From Bradyrhizobium sp. sBnM-33 (GTDB lineage: Bacteria > Pseudomonadota > Alphaproteobacteria > Rhizobiales > Xanthobacteraceae), in assembly GCF_032917945.1 (NCBI RefSeq), contig NZ_CP136624.1:8246001-8310000 (forward strand): a DNA stretch of 64,000 nt, given 5' to 3'. Shown one piece after another: positions 41,704 to 51,527 of the stretch (positions are counted from its first letter, which is position 1; each line of letters starts with the position of its first letter). The position numbers and the translations under genes are program-made. Below the pieces are notes generated by a model. The model saw only the letters and a list, made by a program, of their open reading frames with translations. It searched no databases and was not told the origin of the DNA.

Positions 41704-43671
41704 TCACCGTTCGACGAAAGCGCGCTGGAACTGATCCAGAATCGGCTTGAACAGGTAGCTGAGCATGGTCCGGCTGCCGGTCTGCATGAAGACTTCCGCC
41801 GGCATGCCCGAGCTGAGCTGCAGCCCGGCCAGCCGGCGGCGCTCCTCTTCCGGCAGCATGATCCGGACCGTGAAATAGGACGTGCCGGTCTGCTGGTCGC
41901 GGGTGGTGTCGGGCGAGACGTACGACACCTGACCGATCAATTGCGGCGTCACCCGCTGGTTGAAGGCCGAGAAGCGGACAAAAGCCTGCTGGCCCTTGCG
42001 CACCTGATCGATATCGTTCGGCTGCAACCGCGCCTCGATCTGCAGATCGTCGGAATCCGGCACCACTTCCATGACGGTGTCGCCGCCGCGAATGACGCCG
42101 CCGATGGTGTGTGCGGTGAGCTGATGAATCACGCCCGACGTCGGCGCGCGCATCTCGATGCGCTCGAGCACGTCGCGCGCCGCGATGCTTCGCTCGCTGA
42201 GTTCAGCTTCCTTGCCCTGCGCCTCGCCGAGTTCCTTGACGACTTCGGTGCGGACATCCTGGTCGAGCCTGACCATCTGAAGCTTCGCCTCGTCGATCTT
42301 GTTTTTGGTCTCGGCGATCGTGGAGAGCAGCTGGCCGCGTTCGCCTTCGATTCTCGCGCTCTCGCGCTGCAGGGTCGTGAGCCGCGCCAGCGGTACCAGA
42401 CGCTTGTCGAAGAGGTCCTGAACGCCGGTGAGTTCGCCGGTGATCAGTTCCAGCTGCTTGGCCTTGGACGCGACCTGCGCGTCGAGGCCGACGATCTCGT
42501 CACCAAGCTGCGTTACCTTGCTCTGCAACAGCTCCCTCTGGCTCTCGCGCGCCGTCACCCGCGCCCTGAACAGCGAAGCCTCCGAGGCCAGCAGCGTTTT
42601 GACGCCGGGATCATCAAGCCGCGCCGACATCTCGGCCGGTATCGCGGGCCGGGGCAGACCGTCGCGCTCGGCGACCAGCCGCGCGATCTTCGCCCGCATT
42701 TCATCGAGCTGCTTACTCACCACCTGCAGGCTGGCTTGCGCCTGCGTCGAATCCAGCCGCAGCAACAGATCGCCGGCGTTGACCCGCATGCCATTGTGGA
42801 CCGGAATCTGCGCGACCACGCCGCCGGTCGGATGCTGGATAGTCTTGACGTTGGACTGCACCACCAGATTGCCCGGCACCACGACCGCGCCCGACAACGG
42901 CACGAATACCATCCAACCGCCGGCCAACCCGCCGACGACGAGCAGCGCCCGCAAGCCCGTGCGCAATTCGCGCTCGAAGGCGCGCCCTGCCCGCAGCACG
43001 ATGCTCTCGCCCGGCGCGCCCGCCACATCCGCCGATGCATCGCGGTTGGCAAGGAATGCGACCCCTGCGGTCAAGCCATTGCGGACAACCTGCGTTACGG
43101 AGCGCTCGCGTGGCACCGGCCCTGCCGGGCTCGGCGGCGCCAATTGGGGCGCCTCGATGCGAGGCGGCTCCCGCCTGTCGTCGATCTGCAAAAGCTCCGG
43201 CCTGAACGTCGGCACGTACATCAGCGACGGATCGTCGGGCGCGATGATCGGACCGCGCGCGTGTCGTTCGTTCAGTCGTGAATTGCCGCGCACGCTTGCC
43301 GCCGGTGGCGGGGCCATGAGTTGCGGCTCACGCGCGACGCGGCCACGGCGCGGCGGCGGCTCGCCGTCAAAATCGTCGGACTGGGATCCAAAGGGGCCGA
43401 GCCAATCCAGCACCCTGCCCATCTTGCTCTTTTTTTTCGGCCGCTTCGGCCGGGCCGGACGCGACCGCCGCGGAGCCGGACTTTCGTCATTCGCCGGACG
43501 GCGAAGCGGCGGCCGCTGTCCTTGCAGATTGTCCTGCTCGAAAGCCTGCCGCAATCGCTGGAGCTCGAGGATCAGCGCCTGGCCCTGCGGCGCCACGACG
43601 TCCTCATCCGTTCCGCCGACCCGGCGTCGCGCAATTCTTTCATCGGTATGCACGTGATCGAAATTCTTCAT
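41704..43671 (-). CDS. Type I secretion membrane-fusion (HlyD-family) adaptor with long N-terminal extension
   Basis: A 655-residue protein. Residues 1-239 are an unusual proline/arginine-rich cytosolic extension. A transmembrane helix follows (about 240-262, [20 protein letters not shown]). The HlyD body begins [20 protein letters not shown], with a long coiled coil, the lipoyl/barrel elements [20 protein letters not shown], and the conserved C-terminal [20 protein letters not shown]. Family members are usually about 430-450 residues. It overlaps the ABC transporter gene by 4 bases (ATGA) and works with it and an outer-membrane TolC, which is not in the window. Confidence 0.9.
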   Translation of the reverse strand: MKNFDHVHTDERIARRRVGGTDEDVVAPQGQALILELQRLRQAFEQDNLQGQRPPLRRPANDESPAPRRSRPARPKRPKKKSKMGRVLDWLGPFGSQSDDFDGEPPPRRGRVAREPQLMAPPPAASVRGNSRLNERHARGPIIAPDDPSLMYVPTFRPELLQIDDRREPPRIEAPQLAPPSPAGPVPRERSVTQVVRNGLTAGVAFLANRDASADVAGAPGESIVLRAGRAFERELRTGLRALLVVGGLAGGWMVFVPLSGAVVVPGNLVVQSNVKTIQHPTGGVVAQIPVHNGMRVNAGDLLLRLDSTQAQASLQVVSKQLDEMRAKIARLVAERDGLPRPAIPAEMSARLDDPGVKTLLASEASLFRARVTARESQRELLQSKVTQLGDEIVGLDAQVASKAKQLELITGELTGVQDLFDKRLVPLARLTTLQRESARIEGERGQLLSTIAETKNKIDEAKLQMVRLDQDVRTEVVKELGEAQGKEAELSERSIAARDVLERIEMRAPTSGVIHQLTAHTIGGVIRGGDTVMEVVPDSDDLQIEARLQPNDIDQVRKGQQAFVRFSAFNQRVTPQLIGQVSYVSPDTTRDQQTGTSYFTVRIMLPEEERRRLAGLQLSSGMPAEVFMQTGSRTMLSYLFKPILDQFQRAFVER

Positions 43672-45515
43672 GATGGAACACTCTCGGCAAGTGATGCGCG
43701 CTGATCCGCCTTTGCCTGCGGTGGGGCTGGCGGCGCCCCTGGCGCCCCCTTGCCGTTCGCGTTGCGGACGCGCGCGAAGACTTCTTCGCGCGGGCCGAAC
43801 GCGATCGCCTTGCCCTCATAGAGCACCATCGTCATATCAAGCGCGGAAAGCGCGCTCGGGCGGTGCGAGATGACGACGACGATGGATTTGTTCTGGCGCA
43901 TGATGGCGATGGCGCGGGTTAGGGCGTTCTCACCGTCGGCATCCAGATTGGCGTTGGGCTCGTCGAGAACGATCAGAAAAGGATCACCGAACACCGCCCG
44001 CGCCAGGCCAACGCGCTGCTTCTGTCCAGCCGAGAGCGAGATGCCGCCCGCCCCTATTCGCGTCGCATAACCCTCCGGCAGGCGCAGGATGATGTCATGG
44101 ACGCCGGCGATCTGGGCGGCCTTGAGGATGGCGTCGGAAGTTGCGTGTTCGTCGAAACGGCAGATGTTCTCCGCGACGGTGCCGTCAAACAGGCCGACGT
44201 CCTGCGGCAGATAGCCCACGTGCCGGCCGAGATCCTCGTTGCGCCATTGATCGAGCGAGGCGCCGTCAAGCCGCACCGCGCCACGATGCGCCGGCCAGAT
44301 TCCAACCAGCGCCTTGGAAAGCGAAGTCTTGCCCGACGCGCTGGCGCCCAGCAGCGCCAGCCCCGCGCCGGCCTTGAGCGAAAATGTGACACCAGACACG
44401 ATCGGCATGTCGAAACCGGGGGCTGCCACCGCGAGGTTCTGCACCGACAATTCGCGGCAGGGACGCGGCAGCATGACCGGCGGCGCCGGCGGCGGCGCGG
44501 TCGCCTTGCAGATGTCGCGCAGACGGGCGAGGCCCTGGCGGGCGGCGGCCAGTTGCTTCCAGGTGCCGAGCGCGATTTCGACGGGTGCAAGCGCGCGTCC
44601 CATCAGGATCGATGACGCGATCATGACGCCGCCGGACGCCTTGTCGACCACGACAAGATAGGCACCGATTCCGAGCATTCCCGACTGCAGAATGTAACGC
44701 AGCACCTTCGCGGCCGAGCCGAGATTGGCATAGACGTCGGTGGCGCGGATGTTTTCCTGCAGGTAGCGCTCGTTGGCTTGCGACCAGCGCGCCGTCAATC
44801 GGTCCGTCATGCCGAGCGCGCGGACGATTTCCGCGTTGCGCTGCGTCGCATCCGCCAGCACCTGGCGCTGCGCGTTCATGTCCATCGCCGCCTTGGTCGA
44901 ATTGCGCGAGATCCGCTCGGTCAGCAAGGTCATCGCAATGATCGCCGCCGTACCAAGCAGCGCCGTGAAGCCGATCGCAGGGTGAAACAGAAACAGTCCG
45001 ATCAGAAAGACCGGGATCCACGGCATGTCCAGAAATGCCGTCGGGCCCATGCCCGACATGAAAGTGCGTACCTGGTCGAGATCGCGCAACGGCTGCTGCA
45101 TCAGGACCGGCTTGACGCCGCGCAGCGGCAAGGTGGCGAGCGCCGAATGAATCGAGCCCTGCAAGCCGGCATCGAACAGCGTTGCGATCCGGCACAGCAT
45201 CCGCGACCGCATCGCGTCGAAATATCCCTGTACCAGATAGGCGAATAGCACCATCAGCGACAGGCCGAACAGGGTCGCGAGGTTACGGCTCGGAATCACC
45301 CGATCGTACACCTGCAACATATAGAGTGGGCCCGACAACATCAGGATGTTGATGACGCCACTGAATACAGCGACGCCGATCATGCGGCGCGCACTGGCGC
45401 GCAGCGCGTTGGTGACGGGATCATCGCCGGCCAGCGTCGAACGCAGGCCGGAAACAGCGCGGAGCGCCGACGCGGCCCGCGCTCGGTCCTGTGTCTGGCC
45501 CTGAGCGATACTCAT
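43668..45515 (-). CDS. Type I secretion ABC transporter (PrtD/LapB-like)
   Basis: A 615-residue half-transporter. Six transmembrane helices span about residues 45-320, with GVINILMLSGPLYMLQVYDRV as the family's opening helix. The ATPase has Walker A LLGASASGKTSLSKAL, signature SLSAGQKQRVGLARAVFG, Walker B FLIVLDEPNANLD and the switch histidine in VVVISHRPSAL. Walker A reads GASASGKT rather than the more common GPSGSGKT. A proline/alanine tail ends the chain. The ATG at 45515 has AAGGGCAG upstream. There is no N-terminal C39 peptidase, so the cargo should carry an uncleaved C-terminal signal. Confidence 0.92.
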   Translation of the reverse strand: MSIAQGQTQDRARAASALRAVSGLRSTLAGDDPVTNALRASARRMIGVAVFSGVINILMLSGPLYMLQVYDRVIPSRNLATLFGLSLMVLFAYLVQGYFDAMRSRMLCRIATLFDAGLQGSIHSALATLPLRGVKPVLMQQPLRDLDQVRTFMSGMGPTAFLDMPWIPVFLIGLFLFHPAIGFTALLGTAAIIAMTLLTERISRNSTKAAMDMNAQRQVLADATQRNAEIVRALGMTDRLTARWSQANERYLQENIRATDVYANLGSAAKVLRYILQSGMLGIGAYLVVVDKASGGVMIASSILMGRALAPVEIALGTWKQLAAARQGLARLRDICKATAPPPAPPVMLPRPCRELSVQNLAVAAPGFDMPIVSGVTFSLKAGAGLALLGASASGKTSLSKALVGIWPAHRGAVRLDGASLDQWRNEDLGRHVGYLPQDVGLFDGTVAENICRFDEHATSDAILKAAQIAGVHDIILRLPEGYATRIGAGGISLSAGQKQRVGLARAVFGDPFLIVLDEPNANLDADGENALTRAIAIMRQNKSIVVVISHRPSALSALDMTMVLYEGKAIAFGPREEVFARVRNANGKGAPGAPPAPPQAKADQRASLAESVPS

Positions 45516-45942
45516 TGAACTGCCCTTCGACCCGCCCCATCGGGTCTCCCTTGCAGGTCTCCTTGACGCGCGATGCGGACCATTTTTCGGCGAGAATGCG
45601 ACGAATGCCGATTGTTCAAGTTCGCTCGTGGGTAGAACGATGGCAAAGGCGTTTGTCGCCGATACGGCGTGCACGCTTCCGGCTGAGATTCCGGCACCGA
45701 AGGTCCGACGCGCCAGACAAGGGCCGCGATGTGCTGCTTGCGCACGCTCCATTCGCCGCTTTTCGGCGCGGCGCGCGTCACGGATTCGTCCGTCTATCAC
45801 CTTGCTTCGGCGCTCATTGGTCGCTGTGTCGGCCGAAAGACGCCACGAAGCTAAATGATCCTTCACTGTGCACGACGTCCCGCCCCTGGCGGATGGCCGC
45901 GCCTATGCATCACGGATTCGATTGGACAACAGGGGACGAACA
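45516..45942. other. Intergenic region between divergent secretion and cargo-candidate genes
   Basis: There is no credible gene here. A plus-strand frame (45628-45858) is arginine-rich and looks like a shadow. The space must hold divergent promoters for the secretion operon and for the gene at 45943, but I cannot name confident -35/-10 elements. No clear repeat or inverted structure stands out. Confidence 0.5.
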
Positions 45943-47415
45943 ATGGCTCGCTTGGCTCACGGGGATCAGCCCGACGCTGATCTCGATCTTCCGATCGATG
46001 AAGCCGCCAGCCCGCCAGTCGCTCCGGCTTTGCAGTCCACGACACCGCCGGATGAAACACCGCCGGCCAGCCAAGCGACGTCACGGCCTGTCGGTTCGAA
46101 TTTCTCCGACCTCGGCTCAACTTTCAACGGCATGGCTCGGGCGCCGGTGGATGCCCCGCAGCAAAGCGCAATCGGCAATGGCGGCCAGGCAGCCGGCAGC
46201 ATTGTACACCACACCAACGATCTCACCGCGGTGCAGAACAATCTGCTGGCCGAACTCACTACAGGCCAGTTTTCTGGCGCCGCGCTCGGCCACGTTCAGG
46301 CGATCCTGTCCGACATCACCAGCGCCATTTCGGCGGCCAACGCCTCGGCGATCTCGGCAGGCTCGTTCGGCAACGCCGCCGGCGCAGAACAAACGCTTCG
46401 CGCCAGCCAACTCAGCGTCATCAACGCCGTCAGTACCGATCCCGTGCTGGCTAATCCGGCGCCGGCCGCGCCGCTGCCCGCCGGCACCACGGCCACCGCG
46501 CCTCACAATCTCGCGGAGATCGGCGCGATCTTCGACGACGTGGCCAGTCAGATCCTCGGCGGGGTCAATGACGATAACCGGGCGCAGATCACCGATGACA
46601 TCAATGCTGTGATATCGGACATGCAGGCGCTGATGACCGCCAACCCCGAACTGTTCGACGGGCTGACCGGCGTCCATGCCGATGAGATCGTGCAGCAACT
46701 CCAACTCGAGCTCGTCTATATCAACGACCCCGCTATAAGCCCCACGGCGGCACAGGCCAGCGTGGACAACATCCTCGACATTATCGACATCATCCAGAGC
46801 GATGCCAATCTGGCTGATATGACAACGCAAGACGGCATCAGCGGCTTTTCGCCGCTTCCGGATGCCACTGGTCCGGAGCCGAAACATCCCGACAATGATG
46901 TGCAGACGGCGTTCGTGGCCAATTTCATTGCGCAGTCCAATTCGCTTGGAAAGCAAGCCGTCGACCTCGTGGGCAGCCAGGACACGGAGGCGATCGCCGC
47001 GCTGATCGGCGATCTCAGGGCATTCGAGAAGAGCGTCACCGATTTCGACGCGGACCAGGGCGGCATCCTCGGCGCCGAGATTGCCGCGATGATCAAGGGA
47101 TTGCAGACTGGCAACGCGACGCTGGTCGTCGCTGCCGCGGACCAGATGCACGGCAATGCGGCCGATGTCGGTGGCAACAACATCCCTGTTACCGGCGGCA
47201 CTTACAATCCGGACGGCTTGACGGTCGCCGAGGTGCTGGGGACGCCGGCGGCGTTGGCCACGGCGGCTGCCTCCGACGAGCAACAAGTCGCAGCCCCCAC
47301 CATCAGCGACGGGCCGGTGATGGTTGCGACTGCCGACGTCGCCATCGGAGGCGCGGACCAAGCACATTCGGACATGCCCGAATTGACACACCATTTGCAT
47401 CACATGTGGGGATAG
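45943..47415 (+). CDS. Acidic alanine-rich protein, candidate type I secretion cargo
   Basis: A 490-residue acidic protein with no signal peptide, few basic residues and no cysteine in the parts I read. It is built of helical stretches such as QAILSDITSAISAANAS, DDINAVISDMQALMTANPEL and VDNILDIIDIIQSDANLADM. The start is low-complexity (PVAPALQSTTPPDETPPASQ). There are no RTX nonapeptides (GGxGxDxxx). Composition and the divergent position 427 bases from the type I transporter suggest it is the secreted substrate; this is inference. AGGGGA lies 8 bases before the ATG at 45943; a GTG at 45868 would add 25 residues. No family is recognised. Confidence 0.65.
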   Translation: MARLAHGDQPDADLDLPIDEAASPPVAPALQSTTPPDETPPASQATSRPVGSNFSDLGSTFNGMARAPVDAPQQSAIGNGGQAAGSIVHHTNDLTAVQNNLLAELTTGQFSGAALGHVQAILSDITSAISAANASAISAGSFGNAAGAEQTLRASQLSVINAVSTDPVLANPAPAAPLPAGTTATAPHNLAEIGAIFDDVASQILGGVNDDNRAQITDDINAVISDMQALMTANPELFDGLTGVHADEIVQQLQLELVYINDPAISPTAAQASVDNILDIIDIIQSDANLADMTTQDGISGFSPLPDATGPEPKHPDNDVQTAFVANFIAQSNSLGKQAVDLVGSQDTEAIAALIGDLRAFEKSVTDFDADQGGILGAEIAAMIKGLQTGNATLVVAAADQMHGNAADVGGNNIPVTGGTYNPDGLTVAEVLGTPAALATAAASDEQQVAAPTISDGPVMVATADVAIGGADQAHSDMPELTHHLHHMWG

Positions 47416-47681
47416 CGGCGCGCGGCGCGACCTCCGGCGCCCTCGACACGTCGGGGACGCTGGAGGCCGATACATCAAAAGCAAGAAACGCGTTCGCCGA
47501 TCCGGCGCACGCGGCGGGCGCAAAAGAGCTCTTCACCGGCCAGTGCCCGCAAAGAACGACCTTGGACGATGGCCTCACCGACGGCTTTGAGGACCATCAC
47601 TAGTACGGCAGCGACATCGGCGGTTGGCGGGAATCATTGCCATCGGTTGCTGTTCGGGAAGTGAAGTAGCGGGGCATATGT

Positions 47682-49565
47682 GTGAGGCAGCGTAAGACGG
47701 ACTATGGGACCATCATTCTACACTGGACGTTCGTGGCAGCCTTCGCCGTTGCGCTGGTCACCGGTTTGCGTATTGCGACTGAGACGCCCGACCGGACCTG
47801 GATCAACTGGTTCGATGCCGTGCTGCCGCGCGACAGCGTATGGGTCGCCCACATGCAGGCGGCCGTCGTCCTGGTCGCGGTGGCGATCGGCTACGTCGTC
47901 TACATGCTCCGCTCCGGCCTCGGGCGCCGCGTCCAGCTCGACAAGGTTCGCCTGCGCGGATTGTTCGGCCGCGGACAGGCCAGGTTGAGCGCCGTGATCG
48001 CCCTGATGTACTGGATTTTCTTCGTTACGATGTTCGGTTTGCTGGTCAGCGGCGGCGCGCTCTATTTCGGCTTCTACTCCGGGTACGACGTGGCGATGCT
48101 GCATTGGGTGGGGACCTGGGTGATTCTCGCCTTTGTCGTCCTTCATGTCCTTACCCAGTACAAGAGCGGCGGCGTCTCGCAGCTGCTGCGCATCTTTCGT
48201 CCCGCCCCGCTGCCGGCGCCGCCGCCACGGCTCGATGCCGTCGAGCTTTTGGGCATGCTCGCCAAGCAATCGGCACGCCTGCCGGAATCCGAAGACCCGA
48301 AAGCGCCGCCCGAGGTTTCAGCGCACCCACTGCAGCCTCGCGCAGAGGCGCGCCGCGATCGAACGCGTGAGCCGGATCAGACGCCGGGATCCCATCCCGG
48401 GCCTTCGAGATCGCGAAACGCGACCCTGCAGGCCAATCCGTTCCTTGTGGCAGCCGCCGCTGCGATCACCGGCGCTTCGCTCCTCGTGGCGACCGATCGT
48501 CTGGCGGTGGATGGTGTGCAGATCCGCCGCATCAATCCCGCCGACGCGCCGGTCCTCGACGGCGACACGTCCGATCGGGCCTGGCGCGGGGTCAAGCCGT
48601 TCTCGCTATTGACCGGAGAAGGCGGAAATTTTGACGGCAAGGGCGAAACCAGAATCGGCATTCGCGCGGTGCATGACGGCACCTATGCGTATTTCCTCTT
48701 CACCTGGGAAGATTCCACGCGCTCGCTAAAACACCTGCCGCTCGTCAAGCAGGCCGATGGATGGCACCTGCTTCATTCCGGCTTTCAGGCCGGCGACGAG
48801 CATCGGTACAACGAAGACAAGTTTTCGGTGCTGCTGACCACGTCGGACGTCACGCTGGCGGGCGGGCGAACCTTTCATCCCGGGCCGCAGCCGGTCGCCG
48901 GCGCGCCGGCCACCATGAGCGGCCGCGGACTGCATTACACGGCATCCGGCTATGCCGATGTCTGGCAGTGGAAGGCCACGAGCGGCGCGACCGGATGGAT
49001 GGACGATACCCATTTCGGGCCGCCGCTGGATCCGACGCCGATGCAGACGGCAAACGTCGTTCCGTACAAGGGCGGCTTCGCGCCCGACCCGGGCACGGCA
49101 AACTACCGGGACAATTTCACCGTCGAGGCGGACACGTCAGGCGGTCCGCGCCGCAGCCGGCTAATCGCTCCGCTGCGCCTGCCCAAAGTCGTCGCCGACA
49201 CGACGAACGCGATGGGAGATATCGACCTCGATCCCAATCACGGCGAAAGCGACGGCGCGCGATGGTTCATGACCGAGCAGGATTCCGTGCCGTATTCGAC
49301 CAACCTCGACGCCCGCATCCCAACGGGGACGGTGATCCCGGGCGTCATCCTGGGCGGCGAATTTTCAGGTGACCGCGCAGATATCAGATGCGCAGCCCGC
49401 TGGGCTTCCGGCCATTGGGCGCTCGAGGTGAAGCGTCGGCTCGACACCACAAGCCAGTTCGACGTGCCGATCAAGACCGGCATCTTCATGCGGGTCGCCG
49501 CTTTCGATCACAGCCAGATCAGACATACGCGGCACGTCCGTCCTATCCGTATCGAGGTGGAATAA
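47682..49565 (+). CDS. Cytochrome b561-type domain fused to ethylbenzene-dehydrogenase-like haem domain
   Basis: A 627-residue membrane protein. The N-terminal part (about residues 1-180) has four transmembrane helices with histidines placed as b-haem ligands (IILHWTF, VAHMQAAV, AMLHWVGTW, VVLHVLTQY), like b561-type membrane cytochromes. A proline-rich linker of about 70 residues and a further hydrophobic segment near 245-265 lead to a C-terminal domain. That domain resembles the haem b subunit of ethylbenzene/DMSO-dehydrogenase-type enzymes (EB_dh): RINPADAPVLDGDTSDRAW, YFLFTWEDSTRS, DEHRYNEDKFSVL. A GTG start at 47682 is used. The next gene begins at the base after its stop, so the pair is coupled. 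Confidence 0.8.
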   Translation: MRQRKTDYGTIILHWTFVAAFAVALVTGLRIATETPDRTWINWFDAVLPRDSVWVAHMQAAVVLVAVAIGYVVYMLRSGLGRRVQLDKVRLRGLFGRGQARLSAVIALMYWIFFVTMFGLLVSGGALYFGFYSGYDVAMLHWVGTWVILAFVVLHVLTQYKSGGVSQLLRIFRPAPLPAPPPRLDAVELLGMLAKQSARLPESEDPKAPPEVSAHPLQPRAEARRDRTREPDQTPGSHPGPSRSRNATLQANPFLVAAAAAITGASLLVATDRLAVDGVQIRRINPADAPVLDGDTSDRAWRGVKPFSLLTGEGGNFDGKGETRIGIRAVHDGTYAYFLFTWEDSTRSLKHLPLVKQADGWHLLHSGFQAGDEHRYNEDKFSVLLTTSDVTLAGGRTFHPGPQPVAGAPATMSGRGLHYTASGYADVWQWKATSGATGWMDDTHFGPPLDPTPMQTANVVPYKGGFAPDPGTANYRDNFTVEADTSGGPRRSRLIAPLRLPKVVADTTNAMGDIDLDPNHGESDGARWFMTEQDSVPYSTNLDARIPTGTVIPGVILGGEFSGDRADIRCAARWASGHWALEVKRRLDTTSQFDVPIKTGIFMRVAAFDHSQIRHTRHVRPIRIEVE

Positions 49566-50654
49566 ATGTCAAGGATTTGCAAAGTCACGATCAACAACGA
49601 GCCGTTTTTGGCCAATCGCGGCGAGCTTCTGCTCGATTGGGCGTTGATGAACGGGGTCGATCTTCCGCATGATTGCCGTTCCGGAATTTGCGGCGCCTGC
49701 CGCGTGCGGCTCGTCGATGGCCAGGTATTCGGCGGCCATAGCCGGGGCGACGACATGATCCATGCCTGCCAGGCCAGAATCGTTTCCGATCTCGAAATTG
49801 CGATCGAGCCGGCTCCCGAGCCGGTGGCGCTGTCGGCCGAAGTGGCGCAGACCGTTCAGCTCGCACCTGACGTGGTGGGTGTCGACATCGAGCTGCCGAA
49901 GCCGCTGAATTATCTTCCGGGCCAGTACTGCAAGTTGCAATTTCAGGGATTCCCGGCAAGATCCTACAGCCCGACCTATCCGCTGGAAGGCCGTCCCCAC
50001 GATCGCATCCTGCACTTTCACATCCGAAAGGTCGCGGATGGTCTGGTATCCTCGGCGCTCGGCCACGACATTCGCCCCGGGCACCGCGTCAAGCTGACCG
50101 GACCGTACGGCCGCGCCTTTTTCAGGCAAGGCCATGCCGGGCGCATCGTTCTCGTCGCCAGCGGCACCGGTTTCGCCCCGATGTGGTCGGTCGCGGTCGC
50201 CGCGATTATGGAGCAGCCGCAGCGCGATATGGTCTTCGTGGTGGCGGCACGGAGCATCCGCTCGCTCTACATGCACGCAGCGCTGTGCCGGCTGGCGCTG
50301 TTTCCCAACGTCACGCTGATTCCGATGGTGTCGGAGCCGCAAAACATCTCGCATGCTGTTCGCAGCGGCCGGCCGACCGATCATTTGCCAAAACTCACGC
50401 CTGATGACGTGGTCTATACCGCGGGCGCGCCGGCGATGACCGATGCCGTGGCGCGGATTGCAAAGGCCGGCGGCGCTCGATGCTACACCGATCCCTTCGT
50501 GCAGGAGCCGAGGACGGCCGAACAGGCAGGCCTGATGTCGCGCCTCACCGGCTGGCTCAGCGAGCCCAAAACAGGATCGATCCCGTTGCAGCCGGCGCAA
50601 CGCGCAGCGCCGATGCCCCGCGGCGTATCTGCAGTTGGCGCGGGTAACCGCTAG
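49566..50654 (+). CDS. 2Fe-2S ferredoxin/flavin reductase protein
   Basis: A 362-residue electron-transfer protein with three parts. The N-terminal plant-type 2Fe-2S ferredoxin has cysteines C37, C42, C45 and C68 in CRSGICGAC and HACQA. An FAD-binding barrel with RSYSPTYP follows, then an NAD(P)-binding domain with VASGTGFAP and YTAGAPAMTDAV. The order is that of the phenol hydroxylase/CDP-6-deoxy-glucoseen reductase group. The C-terminal 40 residues are extra and low-complexity. It begins directly after the cytochrome fusion gene, so it probably supplies electrons to it from NAD(P)H. Its end overlaps the convergent gene by 4 bases. Confidence 0.87.
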   Translation: MSRICKVTINNEPFLANRGELLLDWALMNGVDLPHDCRSGICGACRVRLVDGQVFGGHSRGDDMIHACQARIVSDLEIAIEPAPEPVALSAEVAQTVQLAPDVVGVDIELPKPLNYLPGQYCKLQFQGFPARSYSPTYPLEGRPHDRILHFHIRKVADGLVSSALGHDIRPGHRVKLTGPYGRAFFRQGHAGRIVLVASGTGFAPMWSVAVAAIMEQPQRDMVFVVAARSIRSLYMHAALCRLALFPNVTLIPMVSEPQNISHAVRSGRPTDHLPKLTPDDVVYTAGAPAMTDAVARIAKAGGARCYTDPFVQEPRTAEQAGLMSRLTGWLSEPKTGSIPLQPAQRAAPMPRGVSAVGAGNR

Positions 50655-51454
50655 CTGATCGCTGCGATATACCGCTGGACTGACATTTCGAACGCCGCCT
50701 TTGCGTTCTCGCTGATGTTACGGCCCCACCATGCGCCGTAGATGCGGTCGAAGGCCAGCGGTTCGACCGCGCGCGCGATCCGGCGGACCGCTGCGGCATT
50801 GAGCGGGATGTAATTCGGATAGCTATACATGAAGCTGAGCGAGCGGCGGTCCATCGCGACCATCGCCACGTCCCCGGTGAGCAATGCGCCCTGCCCTTGC
50901 GCACCCGCGCGCCAATGCATCACCGTGGCGCCGGCAAAATGTCCGCCGGTTCGCACCAGCAGGATATCGTCCGAGATCCGGTGGCTGTCGCCGGTCCACG
51001 GCACGATGGCCGGATGCGGCCGCGTGACGAAAGTGCTGTCGTCCCCATGCAGGTAGACCGGCACGCCGCCGAACGCATCGCTCCAGTCGGCGACCGCGCC
51101 GTAGTAATGCGGGTGCGAAACGGCAATCGCCTTCAGGCCGCCGAGCGAGCGGACGTAGTCAATCGCCTCGGGCGTGGCTAACGGCACGCAATCCCACATC
51201 ACGCAACCATCCGCCTCCCGCACGAGCAGCGCGCGCTGTCCGATCGCAAAACTCGGCTTGAGCCCGATGCCGGGAATGCCGAGATCGTCACGCCAGACAA
51301 GCTTGTGGCGCTGTGCCAATTCCTCGCGCGTGAGCCACGCCTGTCCGTTCCAGTTCACATATTGCCGCTCGTCCTCGCACACCGGGCACGCCTGTGGCGG
51401 CTGGTGGCTATCAGGAAACTGGGCACCACATTGTTCGCAGGTCCATAGCGGCAT
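50651..51454 (-). CDS. Metallo-beta-lactamase-fold protein with N-terminal zinc knuckles and reduced metal motif
   Basis: A 267-residue protein. The first 30 residues contain CEQC (C6, C9) and CPVC (C23, C26), a rubredoxin-like or zinc-ribbon knuckle pair. The body is the MBL fold: the usual HxHxDH motif here reads SHPHYYG, keeping the two histidines (114, 116) but losing the Asp-His. GGHFAG (H172) and TGD (D195) are retained. One metal site thus looks intact and the other not. The ATG at 51454 is chosen because AGGAG lies 8 bases upstream; the ATG at 51460 is too close to it. The substrate is unknown. Confidence 0.8.
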   Translation of the reverse strand: MPLWTCEQCGAQFPDSHQPPQACPVCEDERQYVNWNGQAWLTREELAQRHKLVWRDDLGIPGIGLKPSFAIGQRALLVREADGCVMWDCVPLATPEAIDYVRSLGGLKAIAVSHPHYYGAVADWSDAFGGVPVYLHGDDSTFVTRPHPAIVPWTGDSHRISDDILLVRTGGHFAGATVMHWRAGAQGQGALLTGDVAMVAMDRRSLSFMYSYPNYIPLNAAAVRRIARAVEPLAFDRIYGAWWGRNISENAKAAFEMSVQRYIAAIS

Positions 51455-51527
51455 CGGCATCACTCCTGTCGGAAGGAGTCGTAACGCAAAATGGGAGGGC
51501 CGGCCAATGCGAGACGCGGATCAACAA

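Noticed and set aside
45628..45858. Arg-rich frame between the secretion genes
   Set aside because: Composition is that of a random GC-rich frame; no ribosome-binding site.
47406..47603. Small plus-strand frame after the candidate secretion cargo
   Set aside because: It overlaps the end of that gene, has no ribosome-binding site and no recognisable domain.
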